Positions 7,457-16,812 are shown, counted from the stretch's first letter. The stretch is DNA of 34,626 bases from CAZVJA01 sp964626885 (GCA_964626885.1 CAZVJA010000033.1:1-34626); one strand, 5' to 3'. A program made the numbers and translations. Notes: generated from the letters alone by a model not told the origin.

Positions 7457-8749
7457 GTGCACTCGTCCCTGCAATGCGCGCGGTGCGGACTGGATCATCC
7501 CATCGACCAACCGCAGAATCTCTGTCGGCAGTGCGCAAAGCCGCTTCTGGCCCGGTATGATCTCGACGCGCTGAAGTCGCGATTCACTCCTGAGTCGGTT
7601 CGGCGGCGAACCACACGTTCGATGTGGCGATTCCACGAAGTCCTGCCGGTCGATCGCGTGGAGGACGCCGTCTCGCTGGGAGAAGGTTGTACGCCGCTCA
7701 TCAAGTGTACCCCGCGCGGACCGATGACCCGCTATGAACGGTTGTTCGTCAAAGATGAGTCGTTCAACCCGACGGGGAGTTTCAAAGCGCGGGGGATGTC
7801 GGCCGCGGTGACTCGGGCGGCGGCATTGGGGGTCAACGTCGCGGCCTTGCCGTCGGCAGGCAACGCCGCCGGTGCGCTTGCGCATTACGCGGCCCGCGCG
7901 GGGATGAAGTGCTTTCTCTTCATGCCGCAAGATACTCCGCCGGCGAATATCTGCGAATCGGTTCTGGCCGGTGCGCAGGTGTCGCTGGTGAACGGGCTCA
8001 TCAGTGATTGCGGACGCCTCGTCCGGCAAGGCTGCGAGCGATTCGGCTGGTTCGATCTCTCGACACTGAAGGAACCATTCCGGATCGAAGGCAAAAAGAC
8101 AATGGGTTACGAATTGCCGTTCGATCTGGCGGCGGCCTTCAACCAAGAGAAGCTTACTCTCCCGGATGTGATCGTCTATCCGACCGGCGGGGGGACGGGT
8201 TTGATCGGCATGTGGAAGGCGTTTGACGAGATGGAGCGTCTGGGATGGATCGGTTCACAACGTCCACGAATGGTGGTGGTGCAAGCTGCGGGCTGTGCTC
8301 CGATCGTTCGCGCGTTCGAGGCCGGTAGCGAATTCGCCGAACCATTTCCCGATGCATCAACCGTGGCTGCGGGATTGCGCGTCCCGGCGGCGGTCGGCGA
8401 TTTTCTGATGATCGACGCCCTGAGGAACAGCCGGGGGACGGCAGTCACCGTCACCGATGAGGAAATTCTTGAAGGAGTCCGAGAACTGACGGAACTCCAG
8501 GGGCTCCAGGTGTGCCCAGAAGGAGCGGCAACCTGGAAGGGGGTTCAGAAACTGGCCGAGGCAGGCTGGCTGGACCCGCGAGAAACCATAGTGTTGTTCA
8601 ACACGGGAACCGGGTTAAAGTATAATCATCTCTTCCCGGCAGGTGCATTACCGGTTCTCGATCATCACGATCCGCGATGTCTGGAGCAATTGCAAAATGC
8701 TTCAACGCAAACGGCTTCCAGGCCAGCGACGCTCCCCGATTCCCGATGA
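7457..8749 (+). CDS. thrC: Threonine synthase
   Basis: PLP enzyme converting O-phosphohomoserine to threonine. The 430-aa product starts with a zinc-ribbon-like element (C7, C10, C23, C26) often found in threonine synthases of this subclass. The PLP lysine is K110 in KDESFNPTGSFKARG, followed by the substrate loop LPSAGNAAGALAHYA and the glycine-rich phosphate loop YPTGGGTGLIGMWKAF. LFNTGTGLKY lies near the end. The start is GTG at 7457, only 3 bp after the previous stop, with no in-frame alternative before the zinc element. No hom or thrB gene is in the window. A different PLP beta-family ligase is possible but less likely given the zinc element. Confidence 0.93.
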   Translation: MHSSLQCARCGLDHPIDQPQNLCRQCAKPLLARYDLDALKSRFTPESVRRRTTRSMWRFHEVLPVDRVEDAVSLGEGCTPLIKCTPRGPMTRYERLFVKDESFNPTGSFKARGMSAAVTRAAALGVNVAALPSAGNAAGALAHYAARAGMKCFLFMPQDTPPANICESVLAGAQVSLVNGLISDCGRLVRQGCERFGWFDLSTLKEPFRIEGKKTMGYELPFDLAAAFNQEKLTLPDVIVYPTGGGTGLIGMWKAFDEMERLGWIGSQRPRMVVVQAAGCAPIVRAFEAGSEFAEPFPDASTVAAGLRVPAAVGDFLMIDALRNSRGTAVTVTDEEILEGVRELTELQGLQVCPEGAATWKGVQKLAEAGWLDPRETIVLFNTGTGLKYNHLFPAGALPVLDHHDPRCLEQLQNASTQTASRPATLPDSR

Positions 8750-11156
8750 AGATCGCTACGCGCTGGCGACCGCGGCCGGAGGGGTCGCGGTGTGGGACTG
8801 GGATCTCGCGACGAACGATTTGTTCGTCGACCCCGTGCTGCGGTCGATGCTGGGATACGAGGACAATTCCGTTCCGGATCGCATCGTCGACTGGGCTCGG
8901 CTGGTGCATCCGGAGGATCGGGACAGATTGCTGAAGGATGCACAGACCTGTCTGGTTCCGCCGTCGAAGCGTTTCGAATGCGAACATCGGATGCTTGCAC
9001 GTTCCGGAAACGTGCGGTGGTTCTTGACGCGAGGCTCGGCTATCTATGACCAGAATGGGAAGGCGATTCGGGTGTTGGGGACAACAACCGACGTTACCGA
9101 GCGGAAGTTGGCCCAATTGGCATTGCGGGAGAGCGATGCTCGGTTTCTTCAGTTAGCGGAGAATATTCCGCAAATTTTCTGGCTGATGTCGGCCGATATG
9201 CAGCGGCTGCTGTATATCAGCCCGGCCTATGAAGAAATCACCGGCAGAACCTGCGATGCCCTCTACAGCGATTCCCGTGAGTGGATGGCGGCTGTTCATC
9301 CGGAAGACCGCCCCGGCATTTTTAAGGCCTATGAAGAGCGGCAATCCGGCAAGCGTACCGGCCGAACGGAGGTTGAATACCGCTATGTGCGCCCGGACGG
9401 CTCGATTCGCTGGATGCATGCCACGATTTTTCCCGTGCTCGACGACTCCAGCGGGCCGTATCGCATCTCTGGAGTCGCGCACGATGTCACCGAGCGAAAA
9501 CATCACGAGGAACTGCTTCGCCGTTCTGGAGAGGAACTGGCGCTTGAGGTCGAGCGGCAGACGATGGAGCTGACTGCCGCGGTTCGCCGACTCGAACAGG
9601 AAATCGCCGAACGGGCCCGCGCCGAAGAAGCGCTGCGTCACAGCGAGTTCCGTTTCCGCCGGCTGTTTGAATCCAACATCATCGGCGCGATGATTGCAGA
9701 CGTGCATGGACACATCGTCGAAGCGAATGAGGAACTGTTGAAGATGATCGGCTATTCGAAGGCCGATCTGCCTTTACGTTGGGACAAACTGACTCCGCCC
9801 GAGTGGAGTGCAATCGACGAAGGTAAGGCGCGGCAAATCATCAAAGAGGGGGTTGCGACACCGTATGAGAAGGAATACTTCCGCAAGGATGGCACGCGAG
9901 TTCCGATTTACCTGGGTGCAGCCTTACTCGACAGCAATGCCGGCACCTGCATTGCGTTCGTTGTGGACCAGACGGAGAGTAAACAGGCCGAGAGGCAGCT
10001 GCGCGACAGCGAATCCCGATTCCGCCGGCTGTTCGAATCAAACATTATTGGGGCGATGATTTGTGACATTCACGGTGAGATTCTCCATGTCAATGACGCG
10101 ATCCTTAAGATCATCGGATACTCGCCGGAAGATCTCCCTTTGCGTTGGGACAAAATGACTCCACCGGAGTGGCGCTACACCGATGAGCGGGCTCTGGAGC
10201 AGTTGGCACAGAATGGAATCGCGCCTCCTTGGGAGAAGGAGTATATCCGCAAAGACGGCAGCCGCGTTCCAATTCTTCTCGGTGTCGCAATGTTGTCCGG
10301 CGCTGAATGCATCGCATTCGTCCTCGATTTAACCGATCTGAAACAAGCCCAGGCGGAAATTCAGGGCCTGAACGCTCATCTCGAGCATGCTTCGCGTCTC
10401 AGCATGATGGGTGAGACCGTTGCGGCTCTTGCACACGAAGTGCATCAGCCCCTGGCGGCGATGGCTAACTACGCAAACGGGACAATCCGACGTCTTCAAC
10501 AGCGTGAAGCTACTGTCGAGGAGATCACGAAACGCCTGTCTGAAATCGCCACGGAATCGATGCGAGCTGCTGATGTGTTGCGCCGCGTGCGCCAGTTTCT
10601 TCAGCTCCGCGAGCCGAAATACGAGCTGGCCAGCATCAACACGATCGTGCAGGATGCGTTGAAGCTGGTTCGCCTGGACCGCGAGGCACATCAGGTCGAA
10701 ATCGTTTTCAAACCAAAACTCGACCTGCCGCTGTTTTCGATGGATTCAATCCAGATGACACAAGTTACCCTGAACCTTGTGCTCAACGGGATTCAATCGA
10801 TGACTGGGATTAGTGATCGTGACCGCAGAGTCACGATTGAAACGGCGTTGCGCGACGGTGGATTCGTAGAAGTCTCGGTGACCGACACGGGTCATGGTGT
10901 GCCGGCCGAGGTGCAGTCTCGGATCTTCGAGCAGTTTTTCACCACAAAACCTGATGGCTTAGGGATGGGCTTGTCGATCAGCCGTTCGATTGTCGAGGCC
11001 CACGGCGGTCGTCTCTGGTGCGAAACCGGAAAATCGGGAAACACTGTTTTCCGGTATTCGCTTCCCGCACGTCGAAAACAGCTAGAAAGTGCGCCGGATG
11101 AGGAAGGTGACGCCACGCAAGTGGCGAACATCGGGCGGCAGTCCCGGCGACGTTAA
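8697..11156 (+). CDS. PAS-domain sensor histidine kinase
   Basis: An 819-aa sensor kinase without membrane segments, so probably cytoplasmic. The order is PAS (about 20-135), PAS (148-265), coiled coil (268-310), two near-identical PAS domains (320-441 and 442-563), a dimerisation domain with phosphoacceptor H580 in ALAHEVHQPLAAMANYA, then an HATPase domain with N box (TLNLVLNGIQSM), G1 (VTDTGHGVP), F box (IFEQFFTTKPDG) and G2 (LGMGLSISRSI). The HE-x-x-QPLAA H-box is of the FixL/DctB type. I chose ATG 8697 with GGAG upstream. GTG 8643 is possible. Either way it overlaps the end of thrC. No response regulator is adjacent, so it is an orphan kinase. The next gene is convergent, 31 bp away. Confidence 0.94.
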   Translation: MLQRKRLPGQRRSPIPDEDRYALATAAGGVAVWDWDLATNDLFVDPVLRSMLGYEDNSVPDRIVDWARLVHPEDRDRLLKDAQTCLVPPSKRFECEHRMLARSGNVRWFLTRGSAIYDQNGKAIRVLGTTTDVTERKLAQLALRESDARFLQLAENIPQIFWLMSADMQRLLYISPAYEEITGRTCDALYSDSREWMAAVHPEDRPGIFKAYEERQSGKRTGRTEVEYRYVRPDGSIRWMHATIFPVLDDSSGPYRISGVAHDVTERKHHEELLRRSGEELALEVERQTMELTAAVRRLEQEIAERARAEEALRHSEFRFRRLFESNIIGAMIADVHGHIVEANEELLKMIGYSKADLPLRWDKLTPPEWSAIDEGKARQIIKEGVATPYEKEYFRKDGTRVPIYLGAALLDSNAGTCIAFVVDQTESKQAERQLRDSESRFRRLFESNIIGAMICDIHGEILHVNDAILKIIGYSPEDLPLRWDKMTPPEWRYTDERALEQLAQNGIAPPWEKEYIRKDGSRVPILLGVAMLSGAECIAFVLDLTDLKQAQAEIQGLNAHLEHASRLSMMGETVAALAHEVHQPLAAMANYANGTIRRLQQREATVEEITKRLSEIATESMRAADVLRRVRQFLQLREPKYELASINTIVQDALKLVRLDREAHQVEIVFKPKLDLPLFSMDSIQMTQVTLNLVLNGIQSMTGISDRDRRVTIETALRDGGFVEVSVTDTGHGVPAEVQSRIFEQFFTTKPDGLGMGLSISRSIVEAHGGRLWCETGKSGNTVFRYSLPARRKQLESAPDEEGDATQVANIGRQSRRR
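9654..10385 (+). repeat. Tandem duplication of a PAS-domain coding unit
   Basis: Two in-frame units of 366 bp (122 codons) start at 9654 and 10020 inside the kinase gene. Both begin FRRLFESNIIGAMI and share GYS, DLPLRWDK, TPPEW, KEY and RKDG in register. They differ most at the C-terminal end of each unit. Confidence 0.85.
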
Positions 11157-11187
11157 CTGGCATTCTGGGAACAGAGGGGTCACAAGA

Positions 11188-12657
11188 TTACGCACGAGCG
11201 AACCGCCAGCGTTCGATCTGCTCGGCGATTTCTTCGGTAATTCTTTCGAGGGCGCCGGCAGCCAACAGGCTGATCTCAACCTGGTACAGCGGCTTCGCGT
11301 AGTCCTCTCTGCGGGGAAGATAGCTCGCCCGCGACCCGTTCGCGACAGTTGTAAATATCAGCGGAACACCGGGAAATCGACGCCGCAGCTCTGCCTGTAA
11401 TTCGTGATAGGGTTCTCCTTCGAGAACAATCCAAAACCCGTCTCCAAGTTGGCGAACATCAATGCGGTATGGATATTTGTCCGGAGGCAAAGGCTTGATC
11501 CGTTCGATATACCTCCGCTGCCGTTCGACCATCGCCCGCATCCGTCGCGCTTCATCGGCATGTCCTTCCGAACTGGCAAGATTCTCCGCGTCGATCCGAC
11601 GAGATAATTCCACCGTCGCCTCCGCCAGCGTGGAAAGCTCGTCTCGATACTCAAGCCACAACTCGCGAGATTGCCGCCGAAATATCTCTGTCTCGCGGCG
11701 CCGGCCATCGGGTTGCGGTCGAAATTCCCATTCGCCGATGGTCGCGCCGGAAATGACCGGCCCCACGTAATGCTGATCGGTTCCCGCGGACGGCATTGAT
11801 TCGAGCGCGCTGAGAGCCGCGAAACCGACCTGTCGGCCATTCCGGTCCGCCACCGCGACGTCCCCCACGAAGCCGTCTCTGGGACCGACATCGCCGCACG
11901 GAGCCAACAGGAATATGCACGGAGAGCCGGTCTGCCGTTCAACGATGTCCCGCAGTGCACCGACGTAATCGGGACTGATGAGCGTATTGTCCCAGGCGAG
12001 GGTCGTGGGATGACAAGGGTAGTTGACGACGGTCGCAATCGTCTCGCGACTCGATTCGTTCGAGATGCGAACCACTCCCAATGGATATCCCGCCGCATCC
12101 GCGTGCGGATCATCGGGGTTGAAACCACAGACATATATTTCGCGTTGTGAATCGCGATAGTCGCGGTTCCGGCCCATCGCGCAGACGGTCTCCGCATACG
12201 TCAAGACGGCCGGTTGCCTCGATTGAACGGCGGTACGAGTTGCCGATGCGAGTTGTTCCGGCAGTGCATCGAGATACGGGCCAATGAATTCGCCGCCGGG
12301 AAGATCTCCCCGTGCCCGAACCAGATGGCCCCCCGCATGGGTGTGTGAAAACGCGATCGTCAGTTGATGCGTGTCAATTTCCGCGATTTTGCAGACCGAC
12401 TTCAGAAGTTCGTCCATGTCGTCGGGACGGAGCAGGCAGTGATCGACCGCGACGAAGATCTGTCGATTGGCGGGATCGGCGGCAGTCGGCTCCAGGACCA
12501 GTGCCGTGGCGGTCAACGGCCGATGAATACCCGTGGCCCGGTCTTGCTTGGCTGCCCCCCACATCCGGTGATAGACGCCGATGGGAGGGGTAATATCGAC
12601 TCGCCCCACACCAGCCAGGCACCTCGACGTCGGAGTGCGGACGACTGCGGTGCTCAT
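11188..12657 (-). CDS. Neutral/alkaline ceramidase-like protein
   Basis: A 489-aa protein related to the N-terminal domain of neutral/alkaline non-lysosomal ceramidases. Evidence is the opening AGVGRVDITPPIGVY (15-29), the zinc-site motif FSHTHAGG (H105, H107) and NYPCHPTTL (H216), about 109 residues apart as in that family. The segment CGDVGPRDG (254-262) corresponds to the family's GDxSPN-type nucleophile motif, but the serine position is glycine (G258). No signal peptide is visible, so it may be cytosolic. The ATG at 12657 with GGAG about 11 nt upstream is preferred over the frame open to 12720, which would overlap nadE. It starts 19 bp after the nadE stop on the same strand. The substrate is unknown, and it may not be a ceramidase. 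Confidence 0.8.
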   Translation of the reverse strand: MSTAVVRTPTSRCLAGVGRVDITPPIGVYHRMWGAAKQDRATGIHRPLTATALVLEPTAADPANRQIFVAVDHCLLRPDDMDELLKSVCKIAEIDTHQLTIAFSHTHAGGHLVRARGDLPGGEFIGPYLDALPEQLASATRTAVQSRQPAVLTYAETVCAMGRNRDYRDSQREIYVCGFNPDDPHADAAGYPLGVVRISNESSRETIATVVNYPCHPTTLAWDNTLISPDYVGALRDIVERQTGSPCIFLLAPCGDVGPRDGFVGDVAVADRNGRQVGFAALSALESMPSAGTDQHYVGPVISGATIGEWEFRPQPDGRRRETEIFRRQSRELWLEYRDELSTLAEATVELSRRIDAENLASSEGHADEARRMRAMVERQRRYIERIKPLPPDKYPYRIDVRQLGDGFWIVLEGEPYHELQAELRRRFPGVPLIFTTVANGSRASYLPRREDYAKPLYQVEISLLAAGALERITEEIAEQIERWRFARA

Positions 12658-12676
12658 GAGGAGGTTTCTCCCACGT

Positions 12677-14338
12677 TCAAGAGACATCGAAGCGAGCGGC
12701 GATCGGCATGCGGCGACCACTGCCGAACGCGCGTTGAGAGAGCTTGATCCCCGGCGGCATTTGGCGTCGCTTGAATTCGTTGCGATCGACGCGCGCCGCC
12801 ACCCACCGAACAGTTTCGGCGGGGAACTTACTGCTCAATGTTGCGATGGAGGCTTCCCCTTCGATCAACCCCTCGAGGATCGGGTCGAGCAACTCATACG
12901 GCGGGAGCACGTCCTGGTCGAACTGGTTGGGAGCGAGTTCCGCACTGGGGGCTTTCTTGATCGTACTGACCGGGATCACTTCCCGCTGCTCGACGACTTC
13001 GTTGATATACCGCGCCAGAGCGTACACGTCGCGTTTGAACACATCGCACAAGACGGCGAACCCGCCGACCATGTCGCCGTACAAGGTGCAATATCCGACC
13101 GCCAACTCGCTTTTGTTCCCCGTCGAGAGGGCCAACCAGCCATGCTGATTGCTGCGAATCATCACGATGGCGCCGCGAATGCGCGCCTGAAGGTTCTGAT
13201 CAGCCAATCCCCCCGGCTCGACGCGCAAGTCGTCACCGACGATCGGCGTCTTTTCGTAGGCGCGGTGAACCTCATCAATCGGAACCGCCTGATGATCGAT
13301 GCCCAGGTTTTCAGCGAGCCGCCGCGCATCGCTGACACTATGCTCGCTGCTGTACCGGCTGGGCATCAATAACCCATGCACATGCTCGGGTCCGACGGCA
13401 CGCGCGGCGATATAGCAGGTCACGGCGCTGTCGATACCGCCCGAAAGGCCGAACACACAGTCCTTGAAACCGGTCTTGCGCATGTAGTCGCGCAATCCAA
13501 GAACCAGGGCGTCCAACAGGTACGACTCGCGCGGCACTTTCGATTCCGCCAGCGGTGCGTAGCTTGCCCCCAGATCGAACAATCCGCATTCAGGTGCAAA
13601 ACCCGGAAGTTGCAGAACCTTTTGCCCGACTGCGTTGACGACAAGACTGTGTCCGTCGAAAACAAGATCATCGTTCCCGCCAAGTTGGTTCACAAACAAG
13701 AAGGGGAGTTTATGGCGGGCGACGTGTCGCGCGATGATCTGAGTCCTGCGCTCCGGTTTGGCGAGTTCGAACGGACTTGCGGAGAGATTGATGAGCACTT
13801 CCGCTCCCTGCGCGACTAACTCCGCCACCGGATCAGGTTGCGACAACGGCCCGAGGTGATAGAACGTCTGACGTTCTCCCCACCAGGCATCCTCGCAAAT
13901 ATGGACGCCCAGCTTTCGACCGCGAAAGATGATCGGCTCAACGCGCTCCGCCGGGCGAAAGTAACGACGCTCGTCGAAGACGTCGTAATTGGGCAGGAGA
14001 GATTTGTGGATGGTCGCCCGAACGGTGCCTCCTTCGAGCAGGCTCGCGGCATTCGCGACACGGTCGGTCGAAAGCCCCTTGTGCGTGGGGTGACCGAGAA
14101 TGAGAGCCGGGCTGTCAATCAGGGACCGGGCCAGGTCATCGACGGCGGCGTCGCAGGCGGAGACAAATCCTTCCCGCAACAATAAATCTTTGGGAGGATA
14201 TCCGCTGATCACAAGTTCGGAGGCGATCACCAACTCTGCGCCGGCGGACTTGGCTTCTTCGACGGCCGAGCGAATCAACTCAGTGTTTCCCCTGAGATCT
14301 CCGACCGTCGGATTCAATTGGGCAAGAGCAATCTTCAC
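12677..14338 (-). CDS. nadE: Glutamine-dependent NAD+ synthetase
   Basis: It makes NAD+ from nicotinic acid adenine dinucleotide and ATP, using ammonia released from glutamine. The 553-aa product has an N-terminal nitrilase-type glutaminase domain with the Glu-Lys-Cys triad E41 (ASELVISGYPPKDLL), K112 (IHKSLLPNYDVFDE) and C148 (GVHICEDAWW). The C-terminal ATP-pyrophosphatase domain has the P-loop SGGIDS at 299-304. STGNKSELAVGYCTLYGD and the C-terminal lysine-rich tail follow. The frame is open to 14497, but residues before VKIALAQLNPTVGD are not NadE-like. The GTG at 14338 has GGAG 9 nt upstream and is the best start. It leads a minus-strand pair with the ceramidase-like gene. Confidence 0.96.
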   Translation of the reverse strand: MKIALAQLNPTVGDLRGNTELIRSAVEEAKSAGAELVIASELVISGYPPKDLLLREGFVSACDAAVDDLARSLIDSPALILGHPTHKGLSTDRVANAASLLEGGTVRATIHKSLLPNYDVFDERRYFRPAERVEPIIFRGRKLGVHICEDAWWGERQTFYHLGPLSQPDPVAELVAQGAEVLINLSASPFELAKPERRTQIIARHVARHKLPFLFVNQLGGNDDLVFDGHSLVVNAVGQKVLQLPGFAPECGLFDLGASYAPLAESKVPRESYLLDALVLGLRDYMRKTGFKDCVFGLSGGIDSAVTCYIAARAVGPEHVHGLLMPSRYSSEHSVSDARRLAENLGIDHQAVPIDEVHRAYEKTPIVGDDLRVEPGGLADQNLQARIRGAIVMIRSNQHGWLALSTGNKSELAVGYCTLYGDMVGGFAVLCDVFKRDVYALARYINEVVEQREVIPVSTIKKAPSAELAPNQFDQDVLPPYELLDPILEGLIEGEASIATLSSKFPAETVRWVAARVDRNEFKRRQMPPGIKLSQRAFGSGRRMPIAARFDVS

Positions 14339-14776
14339 GCTGCCAGACTCCACGAGCAGTTCAACCGCGTATTGGAGGAAAGTTACGAAGAAAACCATCC
14401 TCCCGGGAAAGGCCTCCACCACGCTCACGATCGATACGAAAACTGTCGTGTGGTTTCCCCTCGTAACCAGTATCTCCCGTTCCATCTGGGTCAGCAATGA
14501 TGGACATTGCTGGAAGGTGAGGAGTTTTCCCGGCGGGAATCGTCACGAGGTGCAATTCCGGCAAAGACCGGCTCTCGCGGACAACCGGCAAACTCCGTCG
14601 TGAATCGGTTTTTGGCGTGTTTTCCCCCAGTATCTCCGATATGGGTTTCCAGAGAGAGATCTAAACCGCCCACCGACTTGGTGGAAATCACTCCCCAATT
14701 CAGGAGTGAATGCCGTGGGGCCGCGGCACCGGCCGTCGATCCGCTGATGGCGTTTTTTTGAACTGGGCTCTGCCGC
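14339..14776. other. Divergent intergenic region upstream of nadE
   Basis: 438 bp with no supported gene. It contains a perfect dyad GCAATG-N5-CATTGC at 14494-14510 and an 11-bp direct repeat CCAGTATCTCC at 14467-14477 and 14627-14637. Either could be a regulator site for nadE, but nothing ties them to a known regulator. Short frames here (for example 14507-14761 plus) show no protein-like features. Confidence 0.4.
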
Positions 14777-15163
14777 ATGCTGCCAAACTCCAATTCCCCG
14801 ACCGAACCGGAATCAGATGGCCGGCCGATCATCAGCCGTAGCTCGATTCTGATTTTGAGCGGCGCGCTGATCGGCATGGCAACCGGCTGGTGGACTCGGC
14901 CAACGATTGAATTCCCGGTCTTCATCGCCGGCGTCGTGGGACTGGCGATTTACATCGGAATCGGATTCGCCATGCAACGGCGGAAGGAACAGGCCGAGCG
15001 AGCCCGCATTCGGACCGCGCGCGTGCTCGAGACCCGGATGCACCGCCATATTTCTCATGCACACGACCCGTTCCGACAGCGGCCCCACCATCTTCGACAC
15101 CGCAATTCCGATCAGCAATACGTGACGGTCGTCACGTCCGGAAACGAACGCCGGCCACGGTAA
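14777..15163 (+). CDS. Small two-TM membrane protein, hypothetical
   Basis: A 128-aa frame with a polar N-terminus, two adjacent hydrophobic segments (about 24-38 and 47-65, including FPVFIAGVVGLAIYIGIGF) and a basic, His/Arg-rich tail beginning QRRKEQAERARIRTARVLE. This is a plausible membrane hairpin with cytoplasmic ends. I recognise no family. The Shine-Dalgarno is weak. A GC-rich hairpin follows 20 bp after the stop. The gene is probably real because the membrane pattern and positive flanks are coherent, but the far C-terminus looks low in information. Confidence 0.5.
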   Translation: MLPNSNSPTEPESDGRPIISRSSILILSGALIGMATGWWTRPTIEFPVFIAGVVGLAIYIGIGFAMQRRKEQAERARIRTARVLETRMHRHISHAHDPFRQRPHHLRHRNSDQQYVTVVTSGNERRPR

Positions 15164-15183
15164 TTCGCCGCAGGCTTTTCAAG

Positions 15184-15198
15184 GCTGCCGCCGGCAGC
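15184..15198 (+). terminator. GC-rich hairpin after the small membrane gene
   Basis: GCTGCC, a 3-nt loop, then GGCAGC. It lies 20 bp after the stop codon. There is no T tract, so intrinsic termination is uncertain. Confidence 0.3.
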
Positions 15199-15362
15199 GA
15201 CAATGATGCCGATGTTCGTGGCTGAGTTCATGCGATCGATCGGCGGATATCGAACGCCAGTCATAGAATTCCGTCGGAAAGCATTCCGTACCGTCGGCGA
15301 TCCATCCCGACCGAAGTGGGAAGTCTCAAATCACAAACATGCTTGATAAGGATCGCATTCCG

Positions 15363-16373
15363 ATGAATCTCTGCAACCGTGTTTGCACACGATGGCGGCT
15401 CGTGATGACGACCAGCGTCGCGCTCTTAGTCGTTTCTCATGGCGTCGGAAGGCTGCCTTCGCCGGCTCTCTCCGCGCCGACGAAAGAGCCGATGCCGAAA
15501 CAGGCGGCCTCATCCACGGCAAAGAATGCTTCTCCGGTGCTGGTTGCTGTGAACGGCCACCCAATTACCGAAGAGAATCTGGAATTCCTCAAGCTGACGG
15601 TGCAACTCGAGAATCAAAAAAGCGACGAAACCCAAAAGATTCTGCTCGAACAGCTGGTCGATCGCGAACTGGTGCGGGAATTTCTGGAATCTCGAAAGGC
15701 CGAAGCCGACAAACGTCAACTGGACGATCAGGTCGGCCGTATTCACCGCCTGATCCGTCGCCAGGGGAAAGAACCCAGCGATGTCCTGTCGAAGCTGGGG
15801 TACGGCGAAGATCGTCTCCGCGAGGAACTTGCGCTCGGCTTGGCATGGCAGGTTCATCTGCGACGGATGGTGACAACGACGCAGATCGAAGAATATTTCA
15901 CGCAGCATCGCGAGCAACTCGATGGCACCGAACTGCGCGCCAGCCAAATCCTCATCAAGCTCTCACCCGAGGCCACGGAGGCTGAAGCCAAGAAAGCCTC
16001 GGAAGACCTCAGCCGAATTCGTGAGCAGATCGTCGCAAAGCAAATGGCCTTCGCTGACGCCGCCCGCGAGCATTCGCAAGCTCCGAGTCGGGAAGTCGGC
16101 GGCGACCTTGGGTTCTTTCCGTTTCGGGGACGGATGCCGGTCGAGTTCACTCAGGTGGCGTTCGGATTGAAGGCGGGGGAAATCAGCCAGCCGTTCCGGA
16201 CACGATTCGGCGTTCATCTCTGCACCGTCACCGAGAGAAAGCCGGGGCAATTGAGCCTGGAAGATGCCCGACCGGAAATCCTGCAGCGGCTTTCCAACGA
16301 GATTTGGAAGCAAGTCGTCGCCGAGCGACGAAGCCAAGCCAAGATTGAGTGGAGCGAGAAAGCTCCACGTTGA
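15363..16373 (+). CDS. Exported peptidyl-prolyl isomerase, parvulin/SurA type
   Basis: A 336-aa periplasmic folding factor. The N-terminus is basic and then hydrophobic (WRLVMTTSVALLVVSHGV), consistent with a signal peptide cleaved near ALSA. An N-terminal chaperone-like region (about 60-180, opening VLVAVNGHPITEENLEFL) resembles SurA/PrsA. A parvulin domain covers about 190-290: ELRASQILIKL, AREHSQAPSREVGGDLGFF, MPVEFTQVAFGLKAGEIS and TRFGVHLCTVTER. ATG 15363, with AGGA 10 nt upstream, is preferred to ATG 15339. A TAGAAT hexamer lies at 15264-15269, without a clear -35. No client gene is adjacent. It could be lipoprotein-like in role, but there is no lipobox. Confidence 0.93.
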   Translation: MNLCNRVCTRWRLVMTTSVALLVVSHGVGRLPSPALSAPTKEPMPKQAASSTAKNASPVLVAVNGHPITEENLEFLKLTVQLENQKSDETQKILLEQLVDRELVREFLESRKAEADKRQLDDQVGRIHRLIRRQGKEPSDVLSKLGYGEDRLREELALGLAWQVHLRRMVTTTQIEEYFTQHREQLDGTELRASQILIKLSPEATEAEAKKASEDLSRIREQIVAKQMAFADAAREHSQAPSREVGGDLGFFPFRGRMPVEFTQVAFGLKAGEISQPFRTRFGVHLCTVTERKPGQLSLEDARPEILQRLSNEIWKQVVAERRSQAKIEWSEKAPR

Positions 16374-16746
16374 CCGGCTGATTTCAGGCTCAACTTCTGG
16401 TCCGAAAGCCGTTTTCCCTGCCGCCGTTCCTCGGGAAGAATTCCTCCCCCAGTCCCCTCGCCTGTCTGTAGCCGGCTGGCTGCTGCCGCGAGGAATCCAC
16501 GTGTCGACCCTGATTCTTCCTGATTTCCGCAGTCTGCCTGGCTGGCTGCTTCGAGTGCGGAGTTGGCGAAATTCAAGGTATTTTCGGAATATTCGCTACA
16601 GAAGGTGCGTTGATCGCCGAAATATTCTTTTAGAAGACGGAATTCGGCTTGCAGACAAACTTTCCGTCTAGGCGCTCGTAGACTTCCGTGGTACGACGCC
16701 GAATAATGAATCGACACGTCTAATTTGACCGATTCCTGTCTTCGGA

Positions 16747-16759
16747 CGTCGGACCGACG
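16747..16759. promoter_or_regulatory. Dyad upstream of the sigma-54 promoter, possible activator site
   Basis: CGTCGG-A-CCGACG is a perfect 6+1+6 palindrome. It ends about 54 bp before the -24 element, so it would lie near -86 relative to the predicted transcript start. That is the usual distance for an enhancer-binding-protein site. A partial copy (GGCGTCGACC) lies closer to the promoter. Function is inferred only from position. Confidence 0.35.
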
Positions 16760-16812
16760 CCTCAAATCAGCAGTTCCTATCGACCGGGGCGTCGACCAAC
16801 CGCAATCCATAG

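Noticed and set aside
6860..8146. 428-aa open frame on the minus strand opposite the 181-aa gene and thrC
   Set aside because: It lies wholly antisense to two well-supported genes, shows no family motif, and is expected from GC-rich third positions.
8621..8626. TATAAT inside the end of thrC as a promoter for the histidine kinase
   Set aside because: It encodes the conserved KYN of the threonine synthase C-terminus and has no good -35, so it is probably coincidence.
14507..14761. 84-aa plus-strand frame between nadE and the small membrane gene
   Set aside because: No start signal, no recognisable domain and no hydrophobic or helical pattern.
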